Source: Chitinophaga sancti (GTDB lineage Bacteria; Bacteroidota; Bacteroidia; Chitinophagales; Chitinophagaceae). From it: 64,000 bases of DNA. A program made the position numbers and the translations under genes. Where the stretch lies: contig NZ_CP139247.1 in NCBI RefSeq assembly GCF_034087045.1, positions 3,374,001 through 3,438,000 of the forward strand, in the 5' to 3' direction. Shown here one piece after another: positions 27,301-34,734 of the stretch (position 1 is its first letter; every line of letters starts with the position of its first letter). The notes beneath the pieces are model-generated. The model was not told the origin of the DNA and made no database searches. It was given only the letters and a program-made list of their open reading frames with translations.

Positions 27301-27782
27301 CAGGCTTCGTCGTGGGTGGTCACATCCAGTAGTTTGGTGAGGCCAGCATTGATGGCTTCAGATTCGATGTCGGTAGGAATGGCGACAGCATTCATCACAC
27401 CGGCCAGTGAGATGGCTGCATTCGTAGATTTGTCTTTTGGGTTACAAAGGATGTAACCGGCCAGGCGGTTGGCATAGTGGGCCAGCAGACCTGCGAAGTT
27501 GTTGTAGTACGTGGTATTGGTTTTAATACCGGCGTTTTCTACCAGGGTACGGTGACCATAGGTGTCCCGCAGGATTTCTGGTTTCGTCTGGGCAATGACG
27601 CCTTGCAGGGTTTGTAGGGCGACCTTTTCAGAGGTAGACATGTTCTCTGAGGTGACGAAGAGGCTATCGGGTACGGCAGATAACGTGAATGGACTACCGG
27701 CTACACGGGGCGGTTTTCGTTGTGCCTGTGCAGAAAGTACGGATAGCAGGATTACCAGGGGGATTAGGTAATGTGTTTTCAT
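24372..27782 (-). CDS. Secreted multidomain GxGYxYP-type hydrolase with PA14, crystallin, ricin and T9SS domains
   Basis: 1136 residues with a signal peptide (about 1-20). Residues about 30-500 match the GxGYxYP putative glycoside hydrolase family (ENMSTSEKVALQTLQGVIAQTKPEI, WAPNMSALSQVP, FVITDGDNLQWLLG, YYSYGANYTG). Then come a PA14 domain (about 515-665), a beta/gamma-crystallin-like module (VTLYQDVNYTGFHAGF, YWNDEFGGDSLVL), a ricin-type trefoil (YTLRNVKSNYYMDVRGG...LDVANSSTADNAYIWQYTDQ), a second PA14 (about 905-1045) and a type A T9SS sorting domain (MIYPNPTSNDVHLQF...LGRQVM...TKTVVKK). It is exported through the type IX system and probably acts on polysaccharide; PA14 and ricin modules would bind sugars. 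Activity in this family is poorly known. Confidence 0.88.
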   Translation of the reverse strand: MKTHYLIPLVILLSVLSAQAQRKPPRVAGSPFTLSAVPDSLFVTSENMSTSEKVALQTLQGVIAQTKPEILRDTYGHRTLVENAGIKTNTTYYNNFAGLLAHYANRLAGYILCNPKDKSTNAAISLAGVMNAVAIPTDIESEAINAGLTKLLDVTTHDEAWVLANYGSLFNKNVATYQQSSDDRVYFMGDFSSYSKAFQFWSDTVTGVLANNVYNRMNKGAAYFGWGPSEYNTVEQLSLHTALILPSDWAPNMSALSQVPPKKDGFQQKPAIKPYEVVPNVHTVCFVITDGDNLQWLLGTSDNTNNWANPNRGHVNLGWTISPSLSEAAPLMYEKYVDNCLTTPDGRNVLIAGPSGRGYFFPGRVPDADLTTECNLLNKYMKQADLRIVNIIDADDSDNDPTPYLKQDNIDALFYYSYGANYTGRAGQIDWYKDKPSIGGRYTLWGTLSSPASLANTLNTASTNINSQDGYSLISVHVWDRSVDDVIDCINRLNSNVRVVAPDEFVWLIRKNIKGLNVGQGNGLRADFYSGYHQDTLRYTLFNQNIDADWANLSPNSQYLGYNNFSVKWSGQIQPLYSETYTFSCYSDDGVKLIVNGQTLINDYETQGAYTRTGTIALTAGQKYNIELQYGEGVGDAFCHLSWESASQSKQIVPAAQLFSRPDTSSGPVTLYQDVNYTGFHAGFNIGAYKLSGLNLKGINNEEVTSVKIAKGYQAVLYWNDEFGGDSLVLTRDTAFLNSWNDKLSSLRVRANGDPNLTGSYTLRNVKSNYYMDVRGGLGGTGNGASLQLWTPTGAANQTFTFKHMGDGIYSLTAYHSAKVLDVANSSTADNAYIWQYTDQHATNQQFIAIAADSGYYKFINVLSGKVISIENESTAAEARLVQRADTGQLSSRWQLYKGATVGNGNGLTGNYYNGMNFDTLKLSRIDPNINFDWGEGAPAPGLTIDHTSIRWTGKIEPRYTDTYTFYITSDNGRRLWINNQLVIDKWMNDWDIEYSGTIALTAGQQYDFKMEYFEDYGGANAKLSWSSSSQVKEIIPTNQLYTTGLTGTARVAALQPATTATKVMIYPNPTSNDVHLQFNATQAKVTIFDLLGRQVMPARPVQSGETLNISALPQGAYLITIDANGTRTTKTVVKK

Positions 27783-28090
27783 GATGGAACGGGTTTTTGT
27801 TTGGAAACAAGAGTACTTCTTGAATAGAAAGCTTTTTCAATATGTAAAATGATAGGTAAGTCGTGGAATTGGGTTAGTGTCGTTTACAGCACGTGACTAA
27901 GATATGTTTTGTTCGGGGAATTTGCAAGGCATTGAATTTTGAACTTGTGATTTTGTTATTTATTGATAAATTTGTAAAACATGTCATAGTGAGTAGTTAA
28001 TTCAAAAGTGCCGATTTATATTAGATTTATCCCGTATTAATAAAAGGAGTGTAAACCCAATCTTCACATTTTACTTTTTAATCTTCTATT
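27783..28090. other. 308-bp divergent intergenic region
   Basis: It separates the divergent GxGYxYP and tail-fibre-like genes, so both promoters should be here. It is AT-rich; an AAAGGAG lies at about 28043-28050 but is too far from the ATG at 28091 to be its Shine-Dalgarno site. I found no exact TAnnTTTG on either strand and no strong repeats. Confidence 0.5.
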
Positions 28091-29281
28091 ATGAGATCAT
28101 TTTTACTGGTTTTATTCCTTACCTGTTCTTTGGTATTGTCAGTGCATGCGCAGTATTATGAGGATATTTGTTCCTTTTCTATTAATCAGACACCTACCTA
28201 TGGGGCAAAGATTAAAACAAATATTCCCTTTACAAACAGCTCTGCTATGCCAACACTAATTATAGAGGGATTTGATTATTCAACAAGTTCCCCCTTGAAT
28301 CTGACGCTGACATGGTACGTTTTTAATAACGTCTTTTATAAGAGTTCTGTTGCTACGGCAGGTGGATCAAATCCTCCCATTACGTTGGCAAACGAGAATG
28401 GGAAAATTTCAATATTCCTGGATTACAAAAGTTATTATCTGCGTTTCCATGTACGGGCTTTTGCGAAAGGGCTGACTGCAGAGACAGCGGAAAATTTTTC
28501 AAACTGGACGGTTGTTGACTCTGCGTTGATAACGGACGCAAGTCCGGTGACGACTGTCAGTTACAGGAATAACTATGCTGGTACGGTGTACTTGCCGGAT
28601 AGCATTACTGCTACCAGTGCGGGCAAATTTGGAGTAGGTACCCTGAATCCAAGGGCCTCACTGGATGTGGCCACAACGTTGCCTGATACGGTGACCTCGG
28701 TATTAGGAAGGCTGGCTCCGGGCAATACGGTGGCAGATGGTACGTATCTTGGCGTGAAATCATATAGTGCTTCGGGGACTAACATACCAATGTTTGGTTT
28801 GATCAGTAAATATGCAGCATTTTTGAATAGTGGGATTATCTTTAATAAAGGTAGTAATACGATTGGGGGGTATCTAACTTTCCTGACAAATGATGGTACG
28901 GAACAGATGCGGTTGGATAAGAATGGAAATCTGCTGATCGGTACTACAATAACGGGAAACTTTAAACTCGCAGTAGCAGGTACCATTGGTGCAAAGAAAC
29001 TCCAAATTACACAATCCGGTTGGGCAGACTATGTATTCAATCCCGGTTACAAACTACCTTCATTAGCAGAAGTAGAAGCCCATATCCAGGCAAATCACAG
29101 ATTACCTGAAATCCCCTCAGAGAAAGAAATTTCAGAAAAAGGACTGGACGTCGCCGAAATGCAGAAATTACAAATGCAAAAGATAGAAGAGCTGACTTTG
29201 TACCTGATTGAAGAACACAAAGCGAATCTTAAATTACAACAGGAAGTAGCAGAATTGAAAAGGAAAATAGAAAATAAATAA
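28091..29281 (+). CDS. Exported tail-fibre-like surface protein with C-terminal coiled coil
   Basis: 396 residues with a signal peptide (MRSFLLVLFLTCSLVLSVHA). Residues about 20-170 are an unrecognised beta-rich domain. From about 175 (GKFGVGTLNPRASLDVATTLP; DGTEQMRLDKNGNLLIGTT; FKLAVAGTIGAKKLQI) it has the repeated beta-fibre pattern of phage tail-fibre-like Bacteroidota proteins. The C-terminus (DYVFNPGYKLPSLAEVEAHI, HRLPEIPSEKEISEKGLDVAEM) resembles a shortened intramolecular-chaperone region and ends in a coiled coil (KIEELTLYLIEEHKANLKLQQEVAELKRKIENK). It is probably a trimeric adhesin or surface fibre. There is no T9SS sorting domain. Confidence 0.78.
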   Translation: MRSFLLVLFLTCSLVLSVHAQYYEDICSFSINQTPTYGAKIKTNIPFTNSSAMPTLIIEGFDYSTSSPLNLTLTWYVFNNVFYKSSVATAGGSNPPITLANENGKISIFLDYKSYYLRFHVRAFAKGLTAETAENFSNWTVVDSALITDASPVTTVSYRNNYAGTVYLPDSITATSAGKFGVGTLNPRASLDVATTLPDTVTSVLGRLAPGNTVADGTYLGVKSYSASGTNIPMFGLISKYAAFLNSGIIFNKGSNTIGGYLTFLTNDGTEQMRLDKNGNLLIGTTITGNFKLAVAGTIGAKKLQITQSGWADYVFNPGYKLPSLAEVEAHIQANHRLPEIPSEKEISEKGLDVAEMQKLQMQKIEELTLYLIEEHKANLKLQQEVAELKRKIENK

Positions 29282-29285
29282 AAAC

Positions 29286-29315
29286 AAAAGCCGGTCAAAA
29301 CATTGACCGGCTTTT
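29286..29315. terminator. Bidirectional terminator
   Basis: A perfect 13-bp stem (AAAAGCCGGTCAA at 29286-29298, complement at 29303-29315) with loop AACA and flanking A and T tracts, between the fibre gene (+) and the hydrogenase operon's last gene (-), which converge here. Confidence 0.9.
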
Positions 29316-29317
29316 TA

Positions 29318-29767
29318 CTAAACAACACTTCTTATCTCCTCTAACAACAAAGGTATGCACCCCTCAATCTCCTCCGTCAACTCCATCCCCTGCTGTTGTA
29401 TACTTTCAATACTCACCACAAACAAATACAACTCCGGCATCTTACCCAACAACTGCAACGCACTCACCAAATCCTTCAACCCAATATCATGCGCACTGAT
29501 CTCCGGCGGAAAATCACTCGCATACTTTGGCTGAATACACCTGATCGTTCCCGGCTTCAACCCATCCAAAGTCGCATCCACCAATATCACCCTTTCATAT
29601 TGCTCAAAATATTCCAGCAAATGAAACCCACCGGTTCCACCATCAATTACATCAATCCCCGGAATATCCTGCGATATCTCTAACCGTTGTGCCACATGCA
29701 CACCGATGCCTTCATCCCCCATCAGATAATTCCCAACTCCTAATAATAATGTCTTACTTTTTCTCAT
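29318..29767 (-). CDS. hyaD: Hydrogenase maturation endopeptidase (HyaD/HybD type)
   Basis: 149 residues, normal for the family. This protease removes the C-terminal tail of the [NiFe] hydrogenase large subunit after nickel insertion. The motif GVGNYLMGDEGIGVHVAQ holds the first nickel-sensing acid (GDEG), VILVDATLDG the Asp, and ISAHDIGLKDLVSAL the His ligand. It is the last gene of the hydrogenase operon and overlaps the cytochrome b gene by 14 bp. Its substrate is presumably the large subunit encoded two genes upstream. Confidence 0.93.
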   Translation of the reverse strand: MRKSKTLLLGVGNYLMGDEGIGVHVAQRLEISQDIPGIDVIDGGTGGFHLLEYFEQYERVILVDATLDGLKPGTIRCIQPKYASDFPPEISAHDIGLKDLVSALQLLGKMPELYLFVVSIESIQQQGMELTEEIEGCIPLLLEEIRSVV

Positions 29768-30497
29768 CTGTTAACATGCTTCTGTCAGGAGCTGTTTGTT
29801 TATCTTTCTGAAATGCTTCTTCTTCAATAAATTTCCATCCACCCACCATACTACTCGTCTCACCACGTCCTTCCACATAATCATGATAAAATACCAGGTA
29901 CACATGTATCACCACAAACAATATAAAGAACCACATGGTCCAGTGATGAATCTGTCTTACCATAATATCTCCACCCAGAATAGCCGGTACCCATGAAAAT
30001 AATTTAGGGAACCACCAGTTACTCATAGACGCATACAACCCAAAGCCGGTGAGTGATTGAATACCAAAAGCAATGAAAGTAAAGAAGTAAATAAGCCCCG
30101 CCAGTGCATTGTGTCCCACACTCAGGTGCTCTTTTCCTTTGAGTTGTAAGATGTCGATCTTCAACACCTGCCAGATCTCTTTAAAGAAGAACTTTCCCGT
30201 AGGGATAAACTGCTTCCAGTTAGCATACTTATTACCCACAAAACCCCAGTACAAACGGAAGATAAAGTTGAAGAAGAAAACATAGGCTGCAATGAAATGG
30301 ATAGCTCGCATCCATCCCATTACAAACCGGTTCGACGCCTCCTGGTGACTACTGATCACCAGTGGATTGGAAATGTAAAAGCCGGTGACGATGAGCGCCA
30401 CCATTACCAATGCATTGAGCCAATGGTACAGTCGTACCGGCAATTCCCATGTATACACACGTCTGAGCCGGTGTATATGGACATATTTCTTAGCCAT
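29754..30497 (-). CDS. hyaC: [NiFe] hydrogenase b-type cytochrome subunit
   Basis: A 247-residue integral membrane dihaem cytochrome b that anchors the periplasmic hydrogenase dimer and passes electrons to quinone. Several membrane helices with conserved histidines are visible: LYHWLNALVMVALIVTGFYI, AIHFIAAYVFFFNFIFRLYWGF, VGHNALAGLIYFFTFIAFGIQSLTGFGLY and HHWTMWFFILFVVIHVYLVFYHD. It lies 10 bp downstream of the large subunit gene. Presence of this subunit classes the enzyme as a respiratory uptake hydrogenase (group 1) instead of a soluble one. Confidence 0.95.
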   Translation of the reverse strand: MAKKYVHIHRLRRVYTWELPVRLYHWLNALVMVALIVTGFYISNPLVISSHQEASNRFVMGWMRAIHFIAAYVFFFNFIFRLYWGFVGNKYANWKQFIPTGKFFFKEIWQVLKIDILQLKGKEHLSVGHNALAGLIYFFTFIAFGIQSLTGFGLYASMSNWWFPKLFSWVPAILGGDIMVRQIHHWTMWFFILFVVIHVYLVFYHDYVEGRGETSSMVGGWKFIEEEAFQKDKQTAPDRSMLTDEKK

Positions 30498-30507
30498 AAG
30501 TTCGCAT

Positions 30508-32232
30508 TTATGCTTCTAATACACTCACCCTGTTGATATGATTACCATGTTCATCATACAGGTGCACGGCACATGCCAGGCATGGATCAAATGAATGCAC
30601 CGTACGCAGTATTTCCAGCGGTTGCTTTTCATCTGCCACCGGTGTACCCACCAATGCAGATTCATAAGCAGAAAGCTGGCCTTTGCTGTCGCGTGGAGAT
30701 GCATTCCAGGTAGTAGGTACTACAAGCTGGTAGTTGGAGATCTTTTTATCTTCGATATTGATCCAGTGGGCGAGTGCACCACGTGGTGCTTCGGCATGTC
30801 CTACACCAATGGCTTTCTTTGGCCAGGTATCCGGGTTGAACATGTCCATATTCGCCATACGGGTATCTCCTTTTTTGATATTATCTACCAGTTGATAGTA
30901 GAAGTCCAATGCCCACTGAGACACCAGTGAAGCTTCAAAACCTCTTGCAGCTGTACGACCTAAAGTAGAGATGAGTGCAGTAGCAGGAATATCCAGTGTT
31001 TTCAAAGCTCTGTCTACAACATCTTTAAATTCTTCGCGACCTCTGGCATAGCCTACCAGCACACGTGCCAGCGGGCCTACTTCCATAGCATGTCCCTGCC
31101 AGCGGGGTGTTTTTAAATAGCTATAGGCCTGAGTCATATCCAGGTGTTCGAACGGTGGCTTAGGACCTGTGTACCTGATCTTGCTTTCTCCTTTCCATGG
31201 ATGCAACCCAATATCTTTTCCCCCTTTGTATTCGTACCAGCTATGTGTTATAAATTCCTGTACATCGCCATCGTTGCGTAAATCTACCTCATAGAGTTTG
31301 CTGAGGTCTTTGTTTAAAATCACACCAGGAGGGAACTTGTAAGAGGATACATCGCGATAGCCATTCCATGGCAGATCGCCATACACCATAAAGTTGCCCA
31401 GACCGCCACCGATGCTGCCCCATTCCTTATAATAAGAAGCAATGGTCATCAGGTCAGGAATATATACCTGTTCGATGAACGTTTTGGCTTCATCTAAAAT
31501 TCTTTTTACTAATGACAACCGTTCTGCATTGATACCGCTTACATCGTCCATACCGATGGCGCAGGCCATACCCCCTACGAGGTAGTTAGGGTGTGGGTTC
31601 TTACCACCAAATACGGCCTGTACTTTCACCACTTCTTTCTGCCATTCCAGTGCTTCGAGATAGTGAGCCAGACCAATCAGATTTACTTCGGGAGGTAGTT
31701 TGTAAGCGGGGTGACCCCAATACCCATTGGAGAAAATACCCAACTGGCCACTGTCTACAAGTTTTTTAATTCTCTTTTGCAAGTCACTAAAATAACCTGG
31801 AGAGCTTTTAGGCCATTTGGATATTTTCTGCGCAAGAGCAGATGTCTGTTGCGGATCAGCTTTGAGCGCATTCACAACATCAATCCAGTCCATGGCATGG
31901 AGGTGATAGAAATGGACTACGTGATCATGCATAAAAGACGTGCAATACATAATATTGCGTACCAGTTCAGCGTTGGGCGGGACGGTGATATTCAAAGCGT
32001 CTTCTACAGATCTTACGGAGGTGAGCGAGTGTACAGAAGTGCACACACCGCATACACGGCCTACAATAGCCCATGCATCGCGGGGATCACGGTTCCGGAG
32101 TATTTCTTCCAGCAGGCGCACCATGGTACCGCTACTGTAAGCATCTTTTATTTTCCCATTTTCAATTTCTGCTTCTATACGAAGGTGTCCTTCAATCCTA
32201 GTGACAGGATCTACGACAATTCTTTTATTCAT
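30508..32232 (-). CDS. hyaB: [NiFe] uptake hydrogenase large subunit
   Basis: A 574-residue catalytic subunit carrying the Ni-Fe(CN)2CO site. The N-terminal cysteine pair is in RVCGVCTSVH (RxCGxC), the C-terminal pair in DPCLACAVH (DPCxxC). The protein continues after that His with LYDEHGNHINRVSVLEA, the tail expected to be cut by the HyaD-type protease. Other family segments are VDPVTRIEGHLRIE at the start, GNFMVYGDLPWNG, and MEVGPLARVLVGYARG. It oxidises H2 at the periplasmic face after co-export with the Tat-targeted small subunit. It lies 14 bp after the small subunit gene. Confidence 0.97.
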   Translation of the reverse strand: MNKRIVVDPVTRIEGHLRIEAEIENGKIKDAYSSGTMVRLLEEILRNRDPRDAWAIVGRVCGVCTSVHSLTSVRSVEDALNITVPPNAELVRNIMYCTSFMHDHVVHFYHLHAMDWIDVVNALKADPQQTSALAQKISKWPKSSPGYFSDLQKRIKKLVDSGQLGIFSNGYWGHPAYKLPPEVNLIGLAHYLEALEWQKEVVKVQAVFGGKNPHPNYLVGGMACAIGMDDVSGINAERLSLVKRILDEAKTFIEQVYIPDLMTIASYYKEWGSIGGGLGNFMVYGDLPWNGYRDVSSYKFPPGVILNKDLSKLYEVDLRNDGDVQEFITHSWYEYKGGKDIGLHPWKGESKIRYTGPKPPFEHLDMTQAYSYLKTPRWQGHAMEVGPLARVLVGYARGREEFKDVVDRALKTLDIPATALISTLGRTAARGFEASLVSQWALDFYYQLVDNIKKGDTRMANMDMFNPDTWPKKAIGVGHAEAPRGALAHWINIEDKKISNYQLVVPTTWNASPRDSKGQLSAYESALVGTPVADEKQPLEILRTVHSFDPCLACAVHLYDEHGNHINRVSVLEA

Positions 32233-32246
32233 AATGGTGGAATTTC

Positions 32247-33359
32247 TCAGTGATCCAATTCTTTTTCTTCTTTTCTGCCTTCATCTTCCAACATATGGAT
32301 GTTGTCTTTTTTGCGGATGTTCGTCATCACAGCATGTCCCAATACACCGGCTGCGGTAGCTCCGAGAGCGATGCCGCCTACCACATCGGCAGTGGCTTCG
32401 ATACCAAAGCCAGCAAATGCAGAAGCGCGCTCGTACAAGCGTCCGTTGTCCCAGTAGTTTTCTTCACTACATCCTATACATCCATGGCCTGACTGGATAG
32501 GGAAGCTGGTACCTCCATTCCATTTCGTGACACCACAGGCATTGTAAGTAACCGGACCTTTACATCCTACCTTATATAAACAGTATCCTTTCTTTGCGTT
32601 TTCGTCGTCAAAACTTTCCACGTACAATCCGGCATCGAAGAATGGTCTGCGATAGCAGGTATCATGAATGCGTTTGCTATAGAAAGCTTTTGGTCTGCCC
32701 AAAGCATCCAGTTGAGGAATACGGTCGAAGGTGACGAGGTGAACGATCACCCCGGCCATTACCTCGCCGATTGGCGGACAGCCAGGTACCTTAATAATAG
32801 GTTTCCCTTTCACGAGTTTGTGAATAGGGGTGGCAGCGGTTGGGTTCGGCTTTGCAGCCTGTACACAACCATTGCATGCACAGCTACCCCAGGCAATCAC
32901 TGCCTTGGCGCCGGCTGCGGCTTCTTCCAGGATCTGCATGGAGGTTTTACCCCCTATCATACAGTATACACCATCAGCTTCTACAGGCACACTACCTTCC
33001 ACACAAAGGATGTATTCTCCTTTATATTTGGTCATGGTATTGTGCATCGCTTCTTCCGCCTGGAAACCGGACGCGGCCATCAGGGTTTCTGTGTAGTCAA
33101 GCGATATCTGGTCCAGGAGAATATCGGCAACAATAGGGTGGGAGGACCGGATAAAGCTTTCGCTGCAACAGGTACATTCCTGGAAATGTAACCATATCAC
33201 CGGTATTCTGGGCTTGCTGGCCATCGATTGAGCGATTTGGCCGACTGCAGACCGTTCCAACCCCATGAAGGCTGCCATCATAGTGGCAAATTTCATGAAG
33301 TCACGCCGGCTGTAGCCCTTGTTTTTCATTTCGTCGTAATACGTTAAAGGCTGGCTCAT
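32247..33359 (-). CDS. hyaA: [NiFe] uptake hydrogenase small subunit, oxygen-tolerant type
   Basis: A protein of about 370 residues from the ATG at 33359; the frame extends to 33416, but the later start places the Tat motif SRRDFMKFA near residue 20, as usual. It carries the Fe-S clusters that move electrons from the Ni-Fe site to cytochrome b. Proximal-cluster cysteines are C62, C64, C65 (ECTCCSES), C160, C165 (GSCACNGC) and C194 (VPGCPP). Their spacing is the same as C17, C19, C20, C115, C120 and C149 of E. coli Hyd-1, including both extra cysteines of the [4Fe-3S] cluster that confers oxygen tolerance. A C-terminal membrane anchor ([20 protein letters not shown]) follows. It heads the operon and is divergent from the hyp genes. 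Confidence 0.96.
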   Translation of the reverse strand: MSQPLTYYDEMKNKGYSRRDFMKFATMMAAFMGLERSAVGQIAQSMASKPRIPVIWLHFQECTCCSESFIRSSHPIVADILLDQISLDYTETLMAASGFQAEEAMHNTMTKYKGEYILCVEGSVPVEADGVYCMIGGKTSMQILEEAAAGAKAVIAWGSCACNGCVQAAKPNPTAATPIHKLVKGKPIIKVPGCPPIGEVMAGVIVHLVTFDRIPQLDALGRPKAFYSKRIHDTCYRRPFFDAGLYVESFDDENAKKGYCLYKVGCKGPVTYNACGVTKWNGGTSFPIQSGHGCIGCSEENYWDNGRLYERASAFAGFGIEATADVVGGIALGATAAGVLGHAVMTNIRKKDNIHMLEDEGRKEEKELDH

Positions 33360-33493
33360 GAGCTTATGTTTATCGTCATTGAAGTTACCGCAAACGGCAG
33401 GGGCCGGAGATGACAACCATCAGAAATAAGACTGATCCTAGTTACCCTTTTTGCGGCAATTCAATCTTTACTTTGAGGGTACAAACGAGCCCA

Positions 33494-33688
33494 ATGAAAA
33501 GATCACTAATACTCTCAATCATTTTATTGCCACTTATGGCGTCGGCACATCCCGGTCATGGAACGACTGAAGGCTTTACAATCATCCACTACTTTACAGA
33601 ATGGAACCATGCTATGTTTACATGGCCGGTGATACTGCTGACTGTCGGATTAATAATAAGAGCAAAGAGAAACACGGGGAATGCATGA
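33494..33688 (+). CDS. Small His-containing membrane protein heading the hyp operon
   Basis: 64 residues from the ATG at 33494; the frame is open further upstream, but this start places a signal/membrane segment first (MKRSLILSIILLPLMASA). After HPGHGTTEGF and HYFTEWNHAMF comes a second membrane helix (PVILLTVGLIIRA). Its stop overlaps the hypA start by 8 bp, so it is translated with the hyp genes. The His-rich loop between two helices suggests metal binding or transport, distantly recalling HupE-type nickel proteins, but at this size no family can be named. Confidence 0.6.
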   Translation: MKRSLILSIILLPLMASAHPGHGTTEGFTIIHYFTEWNHAMFTWPVILLTVGLIIRAKRNTGNA

Positions 33689-34013
33689 GTTGTCCATAGT
33701 AATGGGCATCATTGATGTAGTCTCGGAATATGCACAGGGGGCACCCGTCAAAGAGGTAACACTGGATATTGGTTGCCTCACGACGATCGAGCTATTTGCT
33801 TTTGATATGGCATGGAAACAGGCGATCAAAGGTACACTACTTGAAAGCGCTACGCTGGACATAAACCGGATCGAAGGAAAGGCCGTGTGCCTGGAGTGTG
33901 GGGAGGAATTTGCTATTAATGAAGTATATGATGCCTGTACAGGATGCGGAAGTCACCTGATACAAATTGCACAGGGAAAGGAATTGAAGGTACGTTCATT
34001 GATCATTTATTAA
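33681..34013 (+). CDS. hypA: Hydrogenase nickel-insertion protein HypA
   Basis: 110 residues with the canonical start MHELSI, whose His2 is the nickel ligand. The zinc site is made of CLEC and CTGC (residues about 73-95). HypA takes nickel from HypB and delivers it to the large subunit. It overlaps the preceding small gene by 8 bp and is followed by hypB 10 bp later. Confidence 0.96.
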   Translation: MHELSIVMGIIDVVSEYAQGAPVKEVTLDIGCLTTIELFAFDMAWKQAIKGTLLESATLDINRIEGKAVCLECGEEFAINEVYDACTGCGSHLIQIAQGKELKVRSLIIY

Positions 34014-34023
34014 ATTGAAAGTT

Positions 34024-34734
34024 ATGTGCGCTACTTGTGGATGCGATACACATACACATACTCATACACATTCTCATGCTCATGATGAAAAACATATAGC
34101 TGTAGAGAAGGACGTCTTATATGAGAATAACTTATTGGCGGCAAGGAATCGTGGTTTTTTCGATGCAAAGAACATACTCGCGATCAATCTGGTCAGCTCA
34201 CCGGGGTCAGGAAAGACGACATTATTAGAAAGGACATTGACGGACCTGAAAGAACAAGTGAGTTTTAGCGTAATTGAAGGAGATCAGCAAACTACCCGTG
34301 ATGCTGACCGGATACATGCCACAGGAACCAAAGTAGTTCAGATCAATACTGGTAAAGGTTGTCATCTGGATGCGCATATGGTAATGCATGCCTTACAGGG
34401 AATGCATCCGCATGATAATGGTGTATTATTTATAGAGAATGTGGGCAACCTGGTTTGCCCTGCGATGTTCGATCTGGGAGAGAAAGAAAGAGTTGTCGTG
34501 ATGAGTGTAACAGAGGGTGATGACAAGCCGTTGAAATATCCGGATATGTTTCATACATCTCATCTGTGCATAATTAATAAAATAGATTTATTGCCCTATG
34601 TCCCTTTTTCTCTTGACAAGGCAATTGCCAATGCAAAGCGGATTAATCCAAAACTGGAAGTGATTACGCTGAGTTGTACATCAGGAGAGGGACTGGATAA
34701 ATGGTATCAATGGCTGGAATCAAAAAAATCGTGA
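34024..34734 (+). CDS. hypB: Hydrogenase nickel-insertion GTPase HypB
   Basis: About 236 residues from the ATG at 34024 (a TTG at 34015 is in frame but less likely). It begins with MCATCGC, the high-affinity nickel motif, followed by an alternating Thr/His run (THTHTHTHSHAHDEKH) that may store nickel. The G domain has Walker A SSPGSGKTT, FIENVGNLVCPA and NKIDLL (NKxD). GTP hydrolysis drives nickel transfer to HypA. The 3' end overlaps the hypF start by 34 bp. Confidence 0.96.
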   Translation: MCATCGCDTHTHTHTHSHAHDEKHIAVEKDVLYENNLLAARNRGFFDAKNILAINLVSSPGSGKTTLLERTLTDLKEQVSFSVIEGDQQTTRDADRIHATGTKVVQINTGKGCHLDAHMVMHALQGMHPHDNGVLFIENVGNLVCPAMFDLGEKERVVVMSVTEGDDKPLKYPDMFHTSHLCIINKIDLLPYVPFSLDKAIANAKRINPKLEVITLSCTSGEGLDKWYQWLESKKS

